DNA of 64,000 nucleotides. It comes from Tsukamurella sp. TY48. Lineage in GTDB: Bacteria; Actinomycetota; Actinomycetes; Mycobacteriales; Mycobacteriaceae. Each line of letters starts with the position of its first letter. The stretch's first letter is position 1. Below are positions 54,031 through 63,291 of this stretch, one piece after another. Both the position numbers and the translations under genes were made by a program. The notes beneath the pieces were generated by a model. It was not told where the DNA came from and did not search any database. It worked only from the letters and a program-made list of their open reading frames with translations. Location: NCBI RefSeq assembly GCF_019656655.1, contig NZ_BPMV01000001.1:2170001-2234000 (forward strand), given 5' to 3'.

Positions 54031-54074
54031 TGTGAGTTTATGCACCGATCGTCCCCGATGTGGGAGATCGCACA
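54031..54074. promoter_or_regulatory. Crp-type binding sites upstream of crp
   Basis: TGTG-GGAGATCG-CACA (54059-54074) matches the TGTG-N8-CACA frame of Crp sites. A weaker TGTGAGTTTATGCACC lies at 54031-54046. Both are about 65-110 bases before the crp start, consistent with autoregulation. Confidence 0.55.
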
Positions 54075-54126
54075 CATGACCTAGTGCACCATACCTGTTC
54101 GGAGTGCGAAGGGCACGGCGACGGGG

Positions 54127-54339
54127 TCAGCTGGCCTGTCGCTCGGCGCCGCCGTCCAGGTCGAGACTGTCGACGGCCTTCGGCAGCCCGATCGTCGCGA
54201 GCGTTTCCACATCGGGAGCGTCGTCCTCGGCCCCGGAGGGTGCCGAGGACTGCGCGGTGACCCGTACTTCGATGCGTTCCATCGCGAGAGCGAACAGCAT
54301 CAGCACCACCGGAAAGAGCAGCCCGAGCAATCCTTGCAT
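54127..54339 (-). CDS. Small membrane protein between crp and nth
   Basis: The 70-residue product has one membrane helix (LLGLLFPVVLMLFALAMERI) and an acidic cytoplasmic tail. A small membrane protein gene (Rv3675) occupies the same position in M. tuberculosis; homology is probable but not certain by eye. Confidence 0.6.
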   Translation of the reverse strand: MQGLLGLLFPVVLMLFALAMERIEVRVTAQSSAPSGAEDDAPDVETLATIGLPKAVDSLDLDGGAERQAS

Positions 54340-54414
54340 GCCGGTCAGTAAACACAGCGAAGGTCTCGATAAGGCCACGAAACCGATACGGGCTCGTCGT
54401 TAAGATGGTGAACC

Positions 54415-55182
54415 ATGCCCCAGGAGCCGGAGTCCCACCTCGCGCTGGTGCGTCGGGCCCGGCGAATGAATCGGACCCTGGCGACCGCGTTTCCGCACGT
54501 CTACTGCGAGCTCGACTTCACGAATCCGCTTGAACTCTCGGTCGCCACGATCCTCTCGGCGCAGTGCACCGATGTCCGGGTGAATCAAGTCACACCCGCC
54601 CTGTTCGCCCGGTATCGGACGGCCGCCGATTACGCCGGCGCCGAGCGCGCCGAACTCGAGGAGTACATCCGCTCCACCGGCTTCTACCGGAACAAGGCCA
54701 CCTCGATCATGGGCCTCGGTCAGGCCCTCGTGGACCGGTTCGACGGCGAGGTCCCGCGCCGCATGAAAGACCTGGTGACGCTGCCCGGATTCGGCAGGAA
54801 AACGGCGAACGTGGTCCTCGGCAACGCCTTCGACGTGCCGGGCATCACCGTGGACACCCACTTCAGCCGACTCGTACACCGCTGGGAGTGGACCGAGGAG
54901 ACCGACCCGGTGAAGATCGAGCACGCCGTCGGCGAGCTGATCCCGCGCAAGGAGTGGACACTGCTCAGCCACCGCGTGATCTTCCACGGCCGTCGCGTGT
55001 GCCACGCCCGCAAACCCGCGTGCGGCGTGTGCGTACTCGCCAAGGACTGCCCGTCCTTCGGCACCGGCCCCGTCGACCCGGCGGAGGCCGCCGATCTCGT
55101 GAAGGGCCCCGAACGCGAGCACCTGCTGGAGATCGCGCCGCCCCCGCCGCGCCGCCGCCGAGCCCCGGGAGCCGCCCGATGA
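54415..55182 (+). CDS. nth: Endonuclease III
   Basis: The 255-residue DNA glycosylase/AP lyase has the helix-hairpin-helix [16 protein letters not shown] with the catalytic lysine, the catalytic Asp in TVDTHFSR, and the iron-sulfur cysteines in [18 protein letters not shown] Pro/Arg-rich tail is added. It removes oxidised pyrimidines. It overlaps the next gene (ATGA). Confidence 0.95.
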   Translation: MPQEPESHLALVRRARRMNRTLATAFPHVYCELDFTNPLELSVATILSAQCTDVRVNQVTPALFARYRTAADYAGAERAELEEYIRSTGFYRNKATSIMGLGQALVDRFDGEVPRRMKDLVTLPGFGRKTANVVLGNAFDVPGITVDTHFSRLVHRWEWTEETDPVKIEHAVGELIPRKEWTLLSHRVIFHGRRVCHARKPACGVCVLAKDCPSFGTGPVDPAEAADLVKGPEREHLLEIAPPPPRRRRAPGAAR

Positions 55183-55862
55183 CCGAGCCCGAGCGCGAAC
55201 CCGCGCCCCTGCTGCCCGGCGAGAAGCCGAGCCGCATCTCCGGCACCGCCCGCTGGGTGATCGTGTGCGCCGTGGTGGCCCTGGCGCTCGTCGTCGCCAT
55301 CTGGCCCCGCAGCGGCGGCGATACCGCGGCGCCGCCGCCGTCGGGCGCACCGTCGACCAGCGTGAGCCCCGGCCAGTTGCAGGCCGCCCGGGCGAAGGCG
55401 GCGCTCGCACCGTGCGTCACCGGCGGGACGGCGCGCGGCCCGCTCGCGGGACTGCGGCTCGACTGCCTCGGCGACGGTGCCCCGCTCGACGCCGGCGCGC
55501 TGCCCGACGGGCTGCCGACGCTGGTCAACGTGTGGGCCTGGTGGTGCGCGCCGTGCCGGGTGGAGCTGCCGGCGATGGCCGAGATCGCGAGCCGCGGCAC
55601 CGGCAAGCTCACCGTGCTGTCCGTGCACGCCGATCCCAACCCGGCGGCCGCCCTCGATCTGCTGTCCGAACTGCGGCTCACGCTGCCCACGGTGGAGGAC
55701 CCGCAGGCCAAGGTCGCCACGCTGCTGGGCGCTCCGCGGGTGTACCCCGCAACCATCCTGTTACGCGCCGATGGCAGTGTGGCGAGCGTGCATGCCCGCC
55801 CCTTCACCTCAGCCGACGACGTGGCCGCGACCGTCCGCGCCGATCTGGGAGTCGATCTGTGA
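55179..55862 (+). CDS. Membrane-anchored thioredoxin-like protein (Rv3673c type)
   Basis: The 227-residue product has one N-terminal helix ([16 protein letters not shown]) and an extracytoplasmic thioredoxin domain with [13 protein letters not shown] as the CxxC active site, plus two further cysteines (APCVTGG and LDCLG). It likely acts in periplasmic thiol-disulfide exchange. It is co-translated with nth and the NUDIX gene. Confidence 0.88.
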   Translation: MTEPEREPAPLLPGEKPSRISGTARWVIVCAVVALALVVAIWPRSGGDTAAPPPSGAPSTSVSPGQLQAARAKAALAPCVTGGTARGPLAGLRLDCLGDGAPLDAGALPDGLPTLVNVWAWWCAPCRVELPAMAEIASRGTGKLTVLSVHADPNPAAALDLLSELRLTLPTVEDPQAKVATLLGAPRVYPATILLRADGSVASVHARPFTSADDVAATVRADLGVDL

Positions 55863-56563
55863 CCGCCCCGGCGTGGCTCGAACCGCTGCTGGGGAACCTC
55901 GACGACATCGGCGCCGAGCTGCAGCGCCGCGGCGGGGCGGTGGCCGCGTTGCAGCGCGTCCGCAACCCGCGCAGCGCGGCCGTCCTCATCCTGTTCGACG
56001 GTGACCCCACCGCCGAGAGGCTTCCCGCCGACGCCTCGGTGCTGCTGCAGCAGCGGGCGTCCGCGCTGCGCCAGCACTCGGGCCAGGTGGCCTTCCCGGG
56101 CGGCGCCCGCGACCCCGAGGACGCCGACGACGTGGCCGTCGCCCTGCGCGAGGCGTGGGAGGAGACGGGCCTCGACCCCGCCTCGGTCGACGTGCTCGCG
56201 GTGCTCGACCCGATCGAAGTGCCGGTGTCCGGCTTCCTGGTGGTGCCCGTGATCGGCTACGCCGCGCGCCCCTCGACGGTGCACGTGGTGGACGAGGGCG
56301 AGACCGCGCTGGTGCGCAAGGTGCCGCTGGCCGAGCTGACCGATCCGGCGAACCGGTTCATGGTGCGCAAATCCTTCTACAAGGGGCCCGCCTTCGCCGC
56401 GGGCCCGATGCTGGTGTGGGGCTTCACCGGTGGCCTGCTGAACGCTCTGATCGCGGCCGCCGGATGGGAACGCCCCTGGGACACGCACGATGTGCGGCCG
56501 CTGACCGACGAGGTGCGCGCCGCGGCCGACCGGGCGGCGCACTGGCAGGAGGAGGTGCGGTGA
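55859..56563 (+). CDS. NUDIX hydrolase (CoA pyrophosphatase type)
   Basis: The 234-residue product has the NUDIX box GGARDPEDADDVAVALREAWEETGL and the upstream LLQQRASALRQHSGQVAFPGG typical of CoA/8-oxo-dGTP-type NUDIX proteins. GTG 55859 overlaps the upstream stop (GTGA). Same order as Rv3672c. Confidence 0.9.
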   Translation: MTAPAWLEPLLGNLDDIGAELQRRGGAVAALQRVRNPRSAAVLILFDGDPTAERLPADASVLLQQRASALRQHSGQVAFPGGARDPEDADDVAVALREAWEETGLDPASVDVLAVLDPIEVPVSGFLVVPVIGYAARPSTVHVVDEGETALVRKVPLAELTDPANRFMVRKSFYKGPAFAAGPMLVWGFTGGLLNALIAAAGWERPWDTHDVRPLTDEVRAAADRAAHWQEEVR

Positions 56564-57771
56564 GCGGGTCCGCGTGGGTGGACGCCGTGGTCATCCTCCT
56601 GGTGATCGTGGCGGCGATCTCGGGGTACCGGCAGGGCGCCGCCGCCTCGGTCCTGGCCTTCATCGGCGTGGCGCTGGGCGCCACCGCGGGCGTGCTCCTC
56701 GCGCCGCACGTGCTGTCCTCCGTCGACGACCAGCGCACCCGGCTCCTGCTGGGGCTCGGCCTGCTGGCGGCGCTGGTGATCGTGGGTGAGCTCTCGGGCA
56801 TGGTGCTCGGACGGCTGGTGCGCAGTTCCATCCGCGGATCGTCGGCGCGGGCCCTCGACTCGGGCGTCGGCGCGATCGCGCAGATGGGTGCGGTGCTGCT
56901 GGCCGCGTGGCTGGTGGCGATCCCGCTGACATCGGCGGCGTCGCCGGCGGTGTCCGGTGCGGTGAACGGATCGTCGGTGCTGTCGGGGGTGAACAAGTTC
57001 GCCCAGAACGTGGGCCTGGGCGATCTGCCGCAGAAGGTGGCCGGGATCGTCGACGATTCGGGCCTGCCGCAGGTGATGGGCCCGTTCGCGCGCACCCCGA
57101 TCACCAACGTGGATGCGCCCGAGCGCGTCGACTTCACCGATCCCGCGGTGCAGCGGGTGCGCCCCGGCGTGGTGCGGATCGACGGCCAGGCGCCCTCGTG
57201 CAGCCGCGCGCTGGAGGGCAGCGGGTTCATCGCGCTGCGCGAGCGCGTGATCACCAACGCGCACGTGGTGGCCGGCACGCGCAACGTGCAGGTCACCGTC
57301 GACGGGCGGCAGAAGTACGCCGCACAGGTCACCTACTTCGACCCGCAGACCGATGTCGCGGTGCTCACGGTGCCGGGCCTGCGCGCGGACCCGCTGCGGA
57401 TCGTCTTCAACGGTGCGAAGCCGGGCGATTCGGGCTTCGCCCTGGGCTACCCGGGCGGCGGGCCGCTCACGCTCTCGTCCACCCGGGTCCGCAACCACCA
57501 GACGCTGGAGGGGATGAACGTCTACCGCGATGCGAAGGTGCGCCGCGATGTGTACCTGCTGCGCGGGCAGGTGCGGCCCGGTAACTCCGGCGGCCCGCTC
57601 CTCGACCGCGACGGCAACGTGGTGGGAGTGATCTTCGGGATGGCGACCAACGATCCGGACACGGCGTACGCGCTCAGTGCCAAGCAGATCGAACCGGCGC
57701 TCGAGGCCGCGAAGAAGCCCGCCGCCGCCGCACCGGGAGTGTCCACGGGCAACTGTGTGCTGAGCCGCTAG
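56560..57771 (+). CDS. marP: Periplasmic serine protease MarP
   Basis: The 403-residue protein has four N-terminal membrane helices (1-160) and a chymotrypsin-like domain. The triad is visible: His235 in TNAHVVAG, Asp265 in QTDVAVLTV, and Ser343 in RPGNSGGPLLD. Two cysteines (SCSRA and GNCVLS) may form the redox switch known in the M. tuberculosis enzyme. MarP maintains acid resistance there. Confidence 0.94.
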   Translation: MSGSAWVDAVVILLVIVAAISGYRQGAAASVLAFIGVALGATAGVLLAPHVLSSVDDQRTRLLLGLGLLAALVIVGELSGMVLGRLVRSSIRGSSARALDSGVGAIAQMGAVLLAAWLVAIPLTSAASPAVSGAVNGSSVLSGVNKFAQNVGLGDLPQKVAGIVDDSGLPQVMGPFARTPITNVDAPERVDFTDPAVQRVRPGVVRIDGQAPSCSRALEGSGFIALRERVITNAHVVAGTRNVQVTVDGRQKYAAQVTYFDPQTDVAVLTVPGLRADPLRIVFNGAKPGDSGFALGYPGGGPLTLSSTRVRNHQTLEGMNVYRDAKVRRDVYLLRGQVRPGNSGGPLLDRDGNVVGVIFGMATNDPDTAYALSAKQIEPALEAAKKPAAAAPGVSTGNCVLSR

Positions 57772-58739
57772 TTCAGGAGCCGGGGGCCGGGCAGGCCCAG
57801 CAGGAAATCGCGCAGCTGCGGGCCGACGGTGCCGGGCGCCTCCTCGTGCGCGTAGTGCCCGGCGTTGTCGACGGTGCGCACCCGGTAGTCGCTCGCCCAG
57901 TCGTGGCTGGAGAAGACGGGCTGGGGCAGCACGTACGGATCGCTCTCGCCGCGGAAGGCGAGCACGGGGATGTGCAGCCGCTGGTTCATCCGGCTCAGGA
58001 AGCGGGTGCCGTCGGGCCGGAACTGGCTGCGCCACGCCCACCGCGCGTACTCCAGGGCGCTGTGCGCCGTGCCGGGGATGCGGATGGCGCTGCGGTAGCG
58101 GTCCACCGCGTCCACGTAGTCGGCGGTGCGTTTCCAGGTCGCCCCGCTGCGTTCGTCGATGAGCCGGGCGATCTCCGCGCCGTCGTCGCGGGTGAGCCGG
58201 TCCTCGGCCACCCGGGGCAGCTGCGCGAAGGTGATCGGTCCGAGCATCGCCGACCGCTGATCCCGGTTGCGCAGGGCCGACCGCTTGAGGGCGATCGGAT
58301 GGGGCGAGGACACCAGCGCGATGGCCGAGACCACCCGGGGATGCAGGGTGGCGGTGGACCAGCAGCCGAGCCCGCCCTCCGCGTGCCCGACGAGCGCGGC
58401 GTTGCCGTGGCCGAGCGCGCGGATCAGGCCGCTGATGTCGCCGGCCAGGGTCCAGCCGTCGTAGCCGCGCGGGGGTTTGTCGCTGTCGCCGTAGCCGCGC
58501 AGGTCCACGGCGACTGCGCGGTAGCCGGCCTCGTGCAGCAGCGGCATCTGATGCCGCCAGCTCCACCAGAATCCGCCGAAGCCGTGCAGGAAGACCACCA
58601 GTGGGCGGTCGTGTTGGGGCTCGTCGGAGCCCTCGGGGCGGTATTCGACGGCGTGCAGCCGGATGCCGTTGGCACGCACGTCGAGGTGCTTCCACGGACC
58701 GGGGAAGCGGACGCTCGACGGATCGGGATTAGCGGTCAC
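57768..58739 (-). CDS. ephE: Alpha/beta-hydrolase (EphE-like)
   Basis: The 323-residue protein has the oxyanion loop FLHGFGGFWWSW and the lid region of epoxide hydrolases, and a C-terminal His in DNAGHYAHEEAPG. The nucleophile elbow reads VGHAEGGLG, with Ala where an Asp or Ser would be expected, so classical epoxide hydrolase activity is doubtful. Position matches Rv3670. Convergent with marP, overlapping by 4 bases. Confidence 0.78.
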   Translation of the reverse strand: MTANPDPSSVRFPGPWKHLDVRANGIRLHAVEYRPEGSDEPQHDRPLVVFLHGFGGFWWSWRHQMPLLHEAGYRAVAVDLRGYGDSDKPPRGYDGWTLAGDISGLIRALGHGNAALVGHAEGGLGCWSTATLHPRVVSAIALVSSPHPIALKRSALRNRDQRSAMLGPITFAQLPRVAEDRLTRDDGAEIARLIDERSGATWKRTADYVDAVDRYRSAIRIPGTAHSALEYARWAWRSQFRPDGTRFLSRMNQRLHIPVLAFRGESDPYVLPQPVFSSHDWASDYRVRTVDNAGHYAHEEAPGTVGPQLRDFLLGLPGPRLLN

Positions 58740-58775
58740 CACACGTGCCTCGTGGCCGTTGCCGGAGCTCGCCGG

Positions 58776-59243
58776 TCAGGAGTCGGCGCCACCGCGGGGG
58801 ACCAGCGAGGACTGCGTCTCCTTGAGCGATTCGATGGTCTTCTTCGGTCCGCGGATACGGCGCACCTGCAGGTAACCGATCACGGCCGAGACCACGGCGA
58901 TGAACACCATCAGCAGGAAGACGATGCCGAAGGCGGCCCAGGTGGGCAGCCAGATGTTGATCACGTAGGCGAGGAAGAAGAAGAAGAAGAACGACGAGTA
59001 CAGCAGCACCACGCCCGCCAGGATGAAGAAGGCCGAACCCGTGACGCCTTTCTTCAGGTCGGCGACCGTCTCCGTCTTCGCCAACTCGACCTCGGCGCGG
59101 ACCAGCGAGGACACCTGGGCCGTCGCATCGCGCACCAGGCTGCCGATCGTGGGATCGCCCGTGGACGTCACGTTCGGGTCGGTGAGGGGGATCGCCGACA
59201 GGGTCTGCGGCGTTCCGGTGGTGGGTGTGCTGTCCAAGCTCAC
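58776..59243 (-). CDS. Holin-like DUF1469 membrane protein (Rv3669 type)
   Basis: The 155-residue product has an amphipathic N-terminal helix (LVRDATAQVSSLVRAEVELAKTE) and two membrane helices (SAFFILAGVVLLYSSFFFFFFLAYVI and WAAFGIVFLLMVFIAVVSAVIGYL), the layout of the phage-holin superfamily DUF1469. GTG 59243 follows GGAGGAAAG. Confidence 0.85.
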   Translation of the reverse strand: MSLDSTPTTGTPQTLSAIPLTDPNVTSTGDPTIGSLVRDATAQVSSLVRAEVELAKTETVADLKKGVTGSAFFILAGVVLLYSSFFFFFFLAYVINIWLPTWAAFGIVFLLMVFIAVVSAVIGYLQVRRIRGPKKTIESLKETQSSLVPRGGADS

Positions 59244-59281
59244 GTCTTTCCTCCTCGTTGCTGTCCTCATCGTGCCAGAGG

Positions 59282-60490
59282 TCAGGTGTTCGTGTGCGCG
59301 CGACCACGCCGTAGCAACAGCAGCGAACCGATCACGGAGGCCACGAGCGATGTCAGCAACACTGCCGCCTTGGCGAGATCGGCGCTGTCGCCGAGCGAGA
59401 GTTCGGCCACCAGCAGGCTCACGGTGAAGCCGATCGCGCCGAGCACGCTCAGTGCCAGGATGTCGCGGCCGGTGAGTCCTTCGGGGCGTTCGGCGATGCC
59501 CAGCCGCACGGCCACCGTGCTGGACCCGAAGATGCCGATGATCTTGCCGAAGAACAGCCCGGCCATCACGGCGACCGCGATCTTATCGGTGAACAAGGCG
59601 CGGAAGACCTCACCGTTCACGGCGACACCGGAGGCGAAGAAGGCGAAGATCGGCACGCACACCAGCGCGGAGAAGGGCTGGATGCGGTGCTCCAGGCGCT
59701 CCGCCGGTGCCTCGGCCTCGCCGGGATCGGTGCGGACGCGGGTGAGCAGGCCGAGCGCGACTCCGGCGATGGTGGCGTGAACCCCGGACTGCAGCATGGC
59801 GATCCACACCAGCGCGGCCAGCGGAAGGTAGAGCAGGGGCGTGGTGATGCGGCGGTGCTGGGCCAGCGCGTAGGCGGCGCACCCCGCCACGGCCACGCCC
59901 AGCCACAGCAGGCTCAGGCCGGTGGAGAAGAGGACGGCGATCACCACGATCGCGATCAGATCGTCGACCACCGCCAGCCCCAGCAGGAAGACCCGTGCGC
60001 CGGAGGGCAGACGCGATCCGGTGAGCGCCAGGATGCCGAGGGCGAAGGCGATGTCGGTGGCGATGGGGATGGCCCAGGCGCTCGCGATGCGCGGATCGTC
60101 GTGCGCGATGGCGAAGGCGATCAGCGCGGGCACCACCACACCGCCCGTCGCACAGATCACCGGGAGGGCGGCGCTGCGCAGGGTCGAGAGCTCGCCCACC
60201 ACCAGTTCGCGCTTGAGCTCGAGGCCCGCCACGAAGAAGAACACGGCCAGCAGCCCGTCCTTCGCCCACTCGGCGAGCGTGAGGCGCAGATGCAGCGGCT
60301 CCCCGAACAGTCTGAGTGAGTCTGTGCCCACATGGATTTCGCCGAGGTGTTGATAGGCATCGGCCCAGGGTGAGTTGGCCCAGACGAGGGCGACGAAGGC
60401 GGCCATCAGCAGGGCGGTTCCGCCCACGGTCTCCGTGCGCAGGAAGCGGGACAGCGCGTTCGTCTGGGGGTTCGACGATGCGTCGCTCAT
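59282..60490 (-). CDS. nhaA: Na+/H+ antiporter NhaA
   Basis: The 402-residue antiporter has about 12 membrane helices. The ion-binding aspartates are visible in LAVVDDLIAIVVIAV, and the discontinuous helix in PIATDIAFALGILAL. It exchanges sodium for protons to control pH. It is divergent from the MHS transporter gene by 44 bases. Confidence 0.93.
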   Translation of the reverse strand: MSDASSNPQTNALSRFLRTETVGGTALLMAAFVALVWANSPWADAYQHLGEIHVGTDSLRLFGEPLHLRLTLAEWAKDGLLAVFFFVAGLELKRELVVGELSTLRSAALPVICATGGVVVPALIAFAIAHDDPRIASAWAIPIATDIAFALGILALTGSRLPSGARVFLLGLAVVDDLIAIVVIAVLFSTGLSLLWLGVAVAGCAAYALAQHRRITTPLLYLPLAALVWIAMLQSGVHATIAGVALGLLTRVRTDPGEAEAPAERLEHRIQPFSALVCVPIFAFFASGVAVNGEVFRALFTDKIAVAVMAGLFFGKIIGIFGSSTVAVRLGIAERPEGLTGRDILALSVLGAIGFTVSLLVAELSLGDSADLAKAAVLLTSLVASVIGSLLLLRRGRAHTNT

Positions 60491-60534
60491 CGGTCGAACC
60501 TACCGCAGGGTCGGTGGGTGACGGAGGTCACGGA

Positions 60535-61872
60535 ATGAGTAATCTCTGCCGAATGAATCGCAGGCGAATCGTCGTCGCCTCCATGGTGGGCACCACCATC
60601 GAGTTCTTCGACTTCTACATCTACGCGACCGCAGCCGTGCTCGTGTTCCCCACCCTCTTCTTCCCGAAGGGGGACGACACCGCGGCGCTGCTCGCCTCGT
60701 TCGCCACCTTCGGTCTGGCTTTCGTGGCCCGCCCACTGGGCTCGATCCTGTTCGGCCACTTCGGTGACCGGGTCGGCCGCAAGGCCACCCTCGTGGGATC
60801 GCTGCTCACCATGGGCATCGCCACCTTCCTCATCGGCGTGCTGCCCACCTTCGACCAGGTGGGCTACTGGGCTCCGGCGCTGCTGGCCCTGATGCGCTTC
60901 GCCCAGGGCCTCGGGCTCGGCGGCGAGTGGTCGGGTGCCGCCCTGCTGGCGACGGAGACCGCGGAGCCCGGCAAGCGGGCCTGGGCGGCGATGTGGCCGC
61001 AGCTCGGCGCCCCGTTCGGCTTCTTCCTGGCCAACGGCACCTTCCTGGTGATCATGCAGCTGATGGACTTCGATTCGAAGACCTCGGCCTCCAACCACGC
61101 GTTCATGACCTGGGGCTGGCGCATCCCCTTCCTCGCGTCGGCCGTGATGGTGATCGTGGGCCTGTACGTGCGGCTCAAGCTCACCGAGACCCCGGTCTTC
61201 GCCAAGGCCGTCGAGGACGGCAAGAAGGTGAAGGCGCCGCTGGGCGAGGTGCTGCGCACCGCGTGGCGGCCGCTGATCATCGGCACCTTCGTCATGGTGG
61301 CCACGTACACGTTGTTCTATCTGGTGACCACCTGGATCGTGTCGTACGGCACCGGCAAGGTGGTGGATAAGTCGGGCGTGAAGCTGGGCATCTCCTACAT
61401 CGACTTCCTGCAGATGCAGCTGGTCGCCGTGCTCTTCTTCGCGGCCTTCGTGGCGGTCTCGGGTTACTTCGCCGACCGGATCGGCCGGCGGCTGGTGCTG
61501 ATCGGCGCGACCCTGGCCATCATCGGTTTCGGCCTGTCCTTCAAGTGGATCCTGGACCCGTCGACCACCACGCAGGGGTCGATGCTGGCCGTGCTCATCG
61601 TGGGCCTGACTCTGATGGGCATCACCTTCGGCCCGATGAGCGCGGTGCTCCCGGAGCTGTTCGCCACCAACGTCCGGTACACGGGCAGCGGTATCGCGTA
61701 CAACTTCGCGTCGATCCTGGGCGCCGCCATCGCCCCCTTCATCGCCACCTGGCTGGTGAGCGATTACGGCGTCGGCTGGGTGGGCGTGTACCTCGCGCTC
61801 GCGGGTGGTGCCACGCTCATCGCCTTGCTCGCGATGCCCGAGACCCGCGACGTGGAGCTCGACAAGGTCTAG
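60535..61872 (+). CDS. MFS metabolite:proton symporter (MHS family)
   Basis: The 445-residue transporter has 12 membrane helices and the MHS-family motifs IEFFDFYIYATAAVLVFP, RPLGSILFGHFGDRVGRKATL and GLGGEWSGAALLATE. The substrate is likely an organic acid or osmolyte. ATG 60535 is chosen over a frame extended through the nhaA promoter. Confidence 0.9.
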   Translation: MSNLCRMNRRRIVVASMVGTTIEFFDFYIYATAAVLVFPTLFFPKGDDTAALLASFATFGLAFVARPLGSILFGHFGDRVGRKATLVGSLLTMGIATFLIGVLPTFDQVGYWAPALLALMRFAQGLGLGGEWSGAALLATETAEPGKRAWAAMWPQLGAPFGFFLANGTFLVIMQLMDFDSKTSASNHAFMTWGWRIPFLASAVMVIVGLYVRLKLTETPVFAKAVEDGKKVKAPLGEVLRTAWRPLIIGTFVMVATYTLFYLVTTWIVSYGTGKVVDKSGVKLGISYIDFLQMQLVAVLFFAAFVAVSGYFADRIGRRLVLIGATLAIIGFGLSFKWILDPSTTTQGSMLAVLIVGLTLMGITFGPMSAVLPELFATNVRYTGSGIAYNFASILGAAIAPFIATWLVSDYGVGWVGVYLALAGGATLIALLAMPETRDVELDKV

Positions 61873-61903
61873 CCGGATGGGCCGGCGCGGCCGGCCCATC
61901 CGG
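61873..61903. terminator. Bidirectional terminator hairpin
   Basis: CCGGATGGGCCGG and CCGGCCCATCCGG form a perfect 13-base stem with a 5-base loop between convergent genes. Confidence 0.8.
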
Positions 61904-61911
61904 GGTACCCG

Positions 61912-63291
61912 CTAGCCGGCCGTCGCCGACGATGCGGATCCGGCGGAGGATCCGCTCGACGAGCCGGCCGAGTCCGAACCGCTCGACGAGCCGGAGCTAC
62001 CCGACGAGCTGGAGCCGCTCGAACCGGAGCTACCCGATCCCGAGCTGCTCGATCCGGAGTTACCCGAATCGGAACTGCTCGATCCGGAGCCGCTCGAACC
62101 GGAGCTACCCGAACCGGAACTGCTCGATCCCGAGCTGCTCGAATCGGAGCCGCTGGAGCTCGAACGCGATCCGGAACCGCTGGAATCCGAACCGGTCGAG
62201 CCGGAACTGCTCGAACCCGCGCCGGTCGAACCGGATTCGGTCGAGCGGGAGCTTCCGGAGTTGCTCGATCCGGAGCCGGACCCCTCCGAACCCGTGCGGC
62301 CCGACGACGAGCCGGCGCTGCTCGACGACCCGCCTCGGCCCGCCGCCTTCTGCGCGGCGTCGGCCTGCTCGGACGCGGCGGCAGCGGCCTTCTCGGCGGC
62401 GGCGCGCTCGGCGGCCGCGCGCTGAGCGGCCTCCCGGTCCACCGGCTTGCGGGCCGCCTCCTCGGCGGCTCGATCCGCTGCGGCCTTCGCCTCGGCGGCC
62501 CGGTCCGCCGCCGCCTTCGCGGCGGCCGCGCCGTCCTGCTGGCCCGTTCCGGCCGCCTCGGCGGCCTTCGTCGCAGCGGCCTGGTCGGCTGCGGCCTTCT
62601 GCGCGGTCGCCTTGTCGGCGGCGGCCTTCTCCGCCATCGCTTTGTCCACGGCCGCCTTGTCGGCGGCGGTGCGCTCCGCGGCCGCCTTGGCCGCGTTGGC
62701 GCTGTCGGACGCCTCCTTAGCCGCGGTGGCCCGGGCCTGCGCGTCCTTGGCCGCATTCGCTCGGTCGGTGGCCGCCTTGTCGGCGGTTTCCTTGGCTGCG
62801 GTGGCCTGGTCGGCTGCGGTCTTGGCTGCTGCTGCCTGGTCGGTTGCCGTGGCCTGTTTGGCGTCGGCGTCCTTCTTGGCGGCGTCGGCGGTGTGGGCTG
62901 CTGCGGTCTTGTCGGCTGCGGTCTTGTCGGCGGTTTCCTTTGCTGCGGTGGCCTTGTCGGCTGCTGCGGTGGAGGCGTCGGCGGTTTGCTTGGCGGCGTC
63001 GGCCTTGTCTGCGGCGGTCTTGGCGGCGTCGGTGGCTGCCTGTTGTGCGTTGGCGGCGTCGGCGGCGGACTTGTCTGCCTGGGCTTGGGCCTGGGCGGAG
63101 TTGTCTGCTGCTTGCTTGTCGGCGGTGGCCTTGTCTGCTGCGGTCTTGGCGGCGTCGGTGGCTGCCTTTTGTGCGGCTGCGGCGTCAGCGGCGGACTTGT
63201 CTGCCTGGGCTTGTGCCTGGGCGGAGGTGTTGGCCTGCTGCTTGTCGGCGGTGGCCTTGTCCTGTGCGGTCTTGGCTGCTGCTGCCTGGTC
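61912..63291 (-). pseudogene. Long Ala/Lys-rich coiled-coil protein with Ser-Gly tail, 5' end removed by IS3
   Basis: The open frame on the - strand has no start of its own; it is cut at the IS3 end (63292), leaving 459 codons. The first 330 residues repeat TAADKA/TDAAK-type units in an Ala/Lys/Asp/Gln-rich helical pattern. Two near-identical 42-residue copies (each starting ADKATADKQ) lie at about 63268-63017. The last 130 residues are Ser-Gly-Asp-Asn repeats. Such architecture fits a surface or periplasm-spanning filament; no anchor is seen. Confidence 0.65.
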
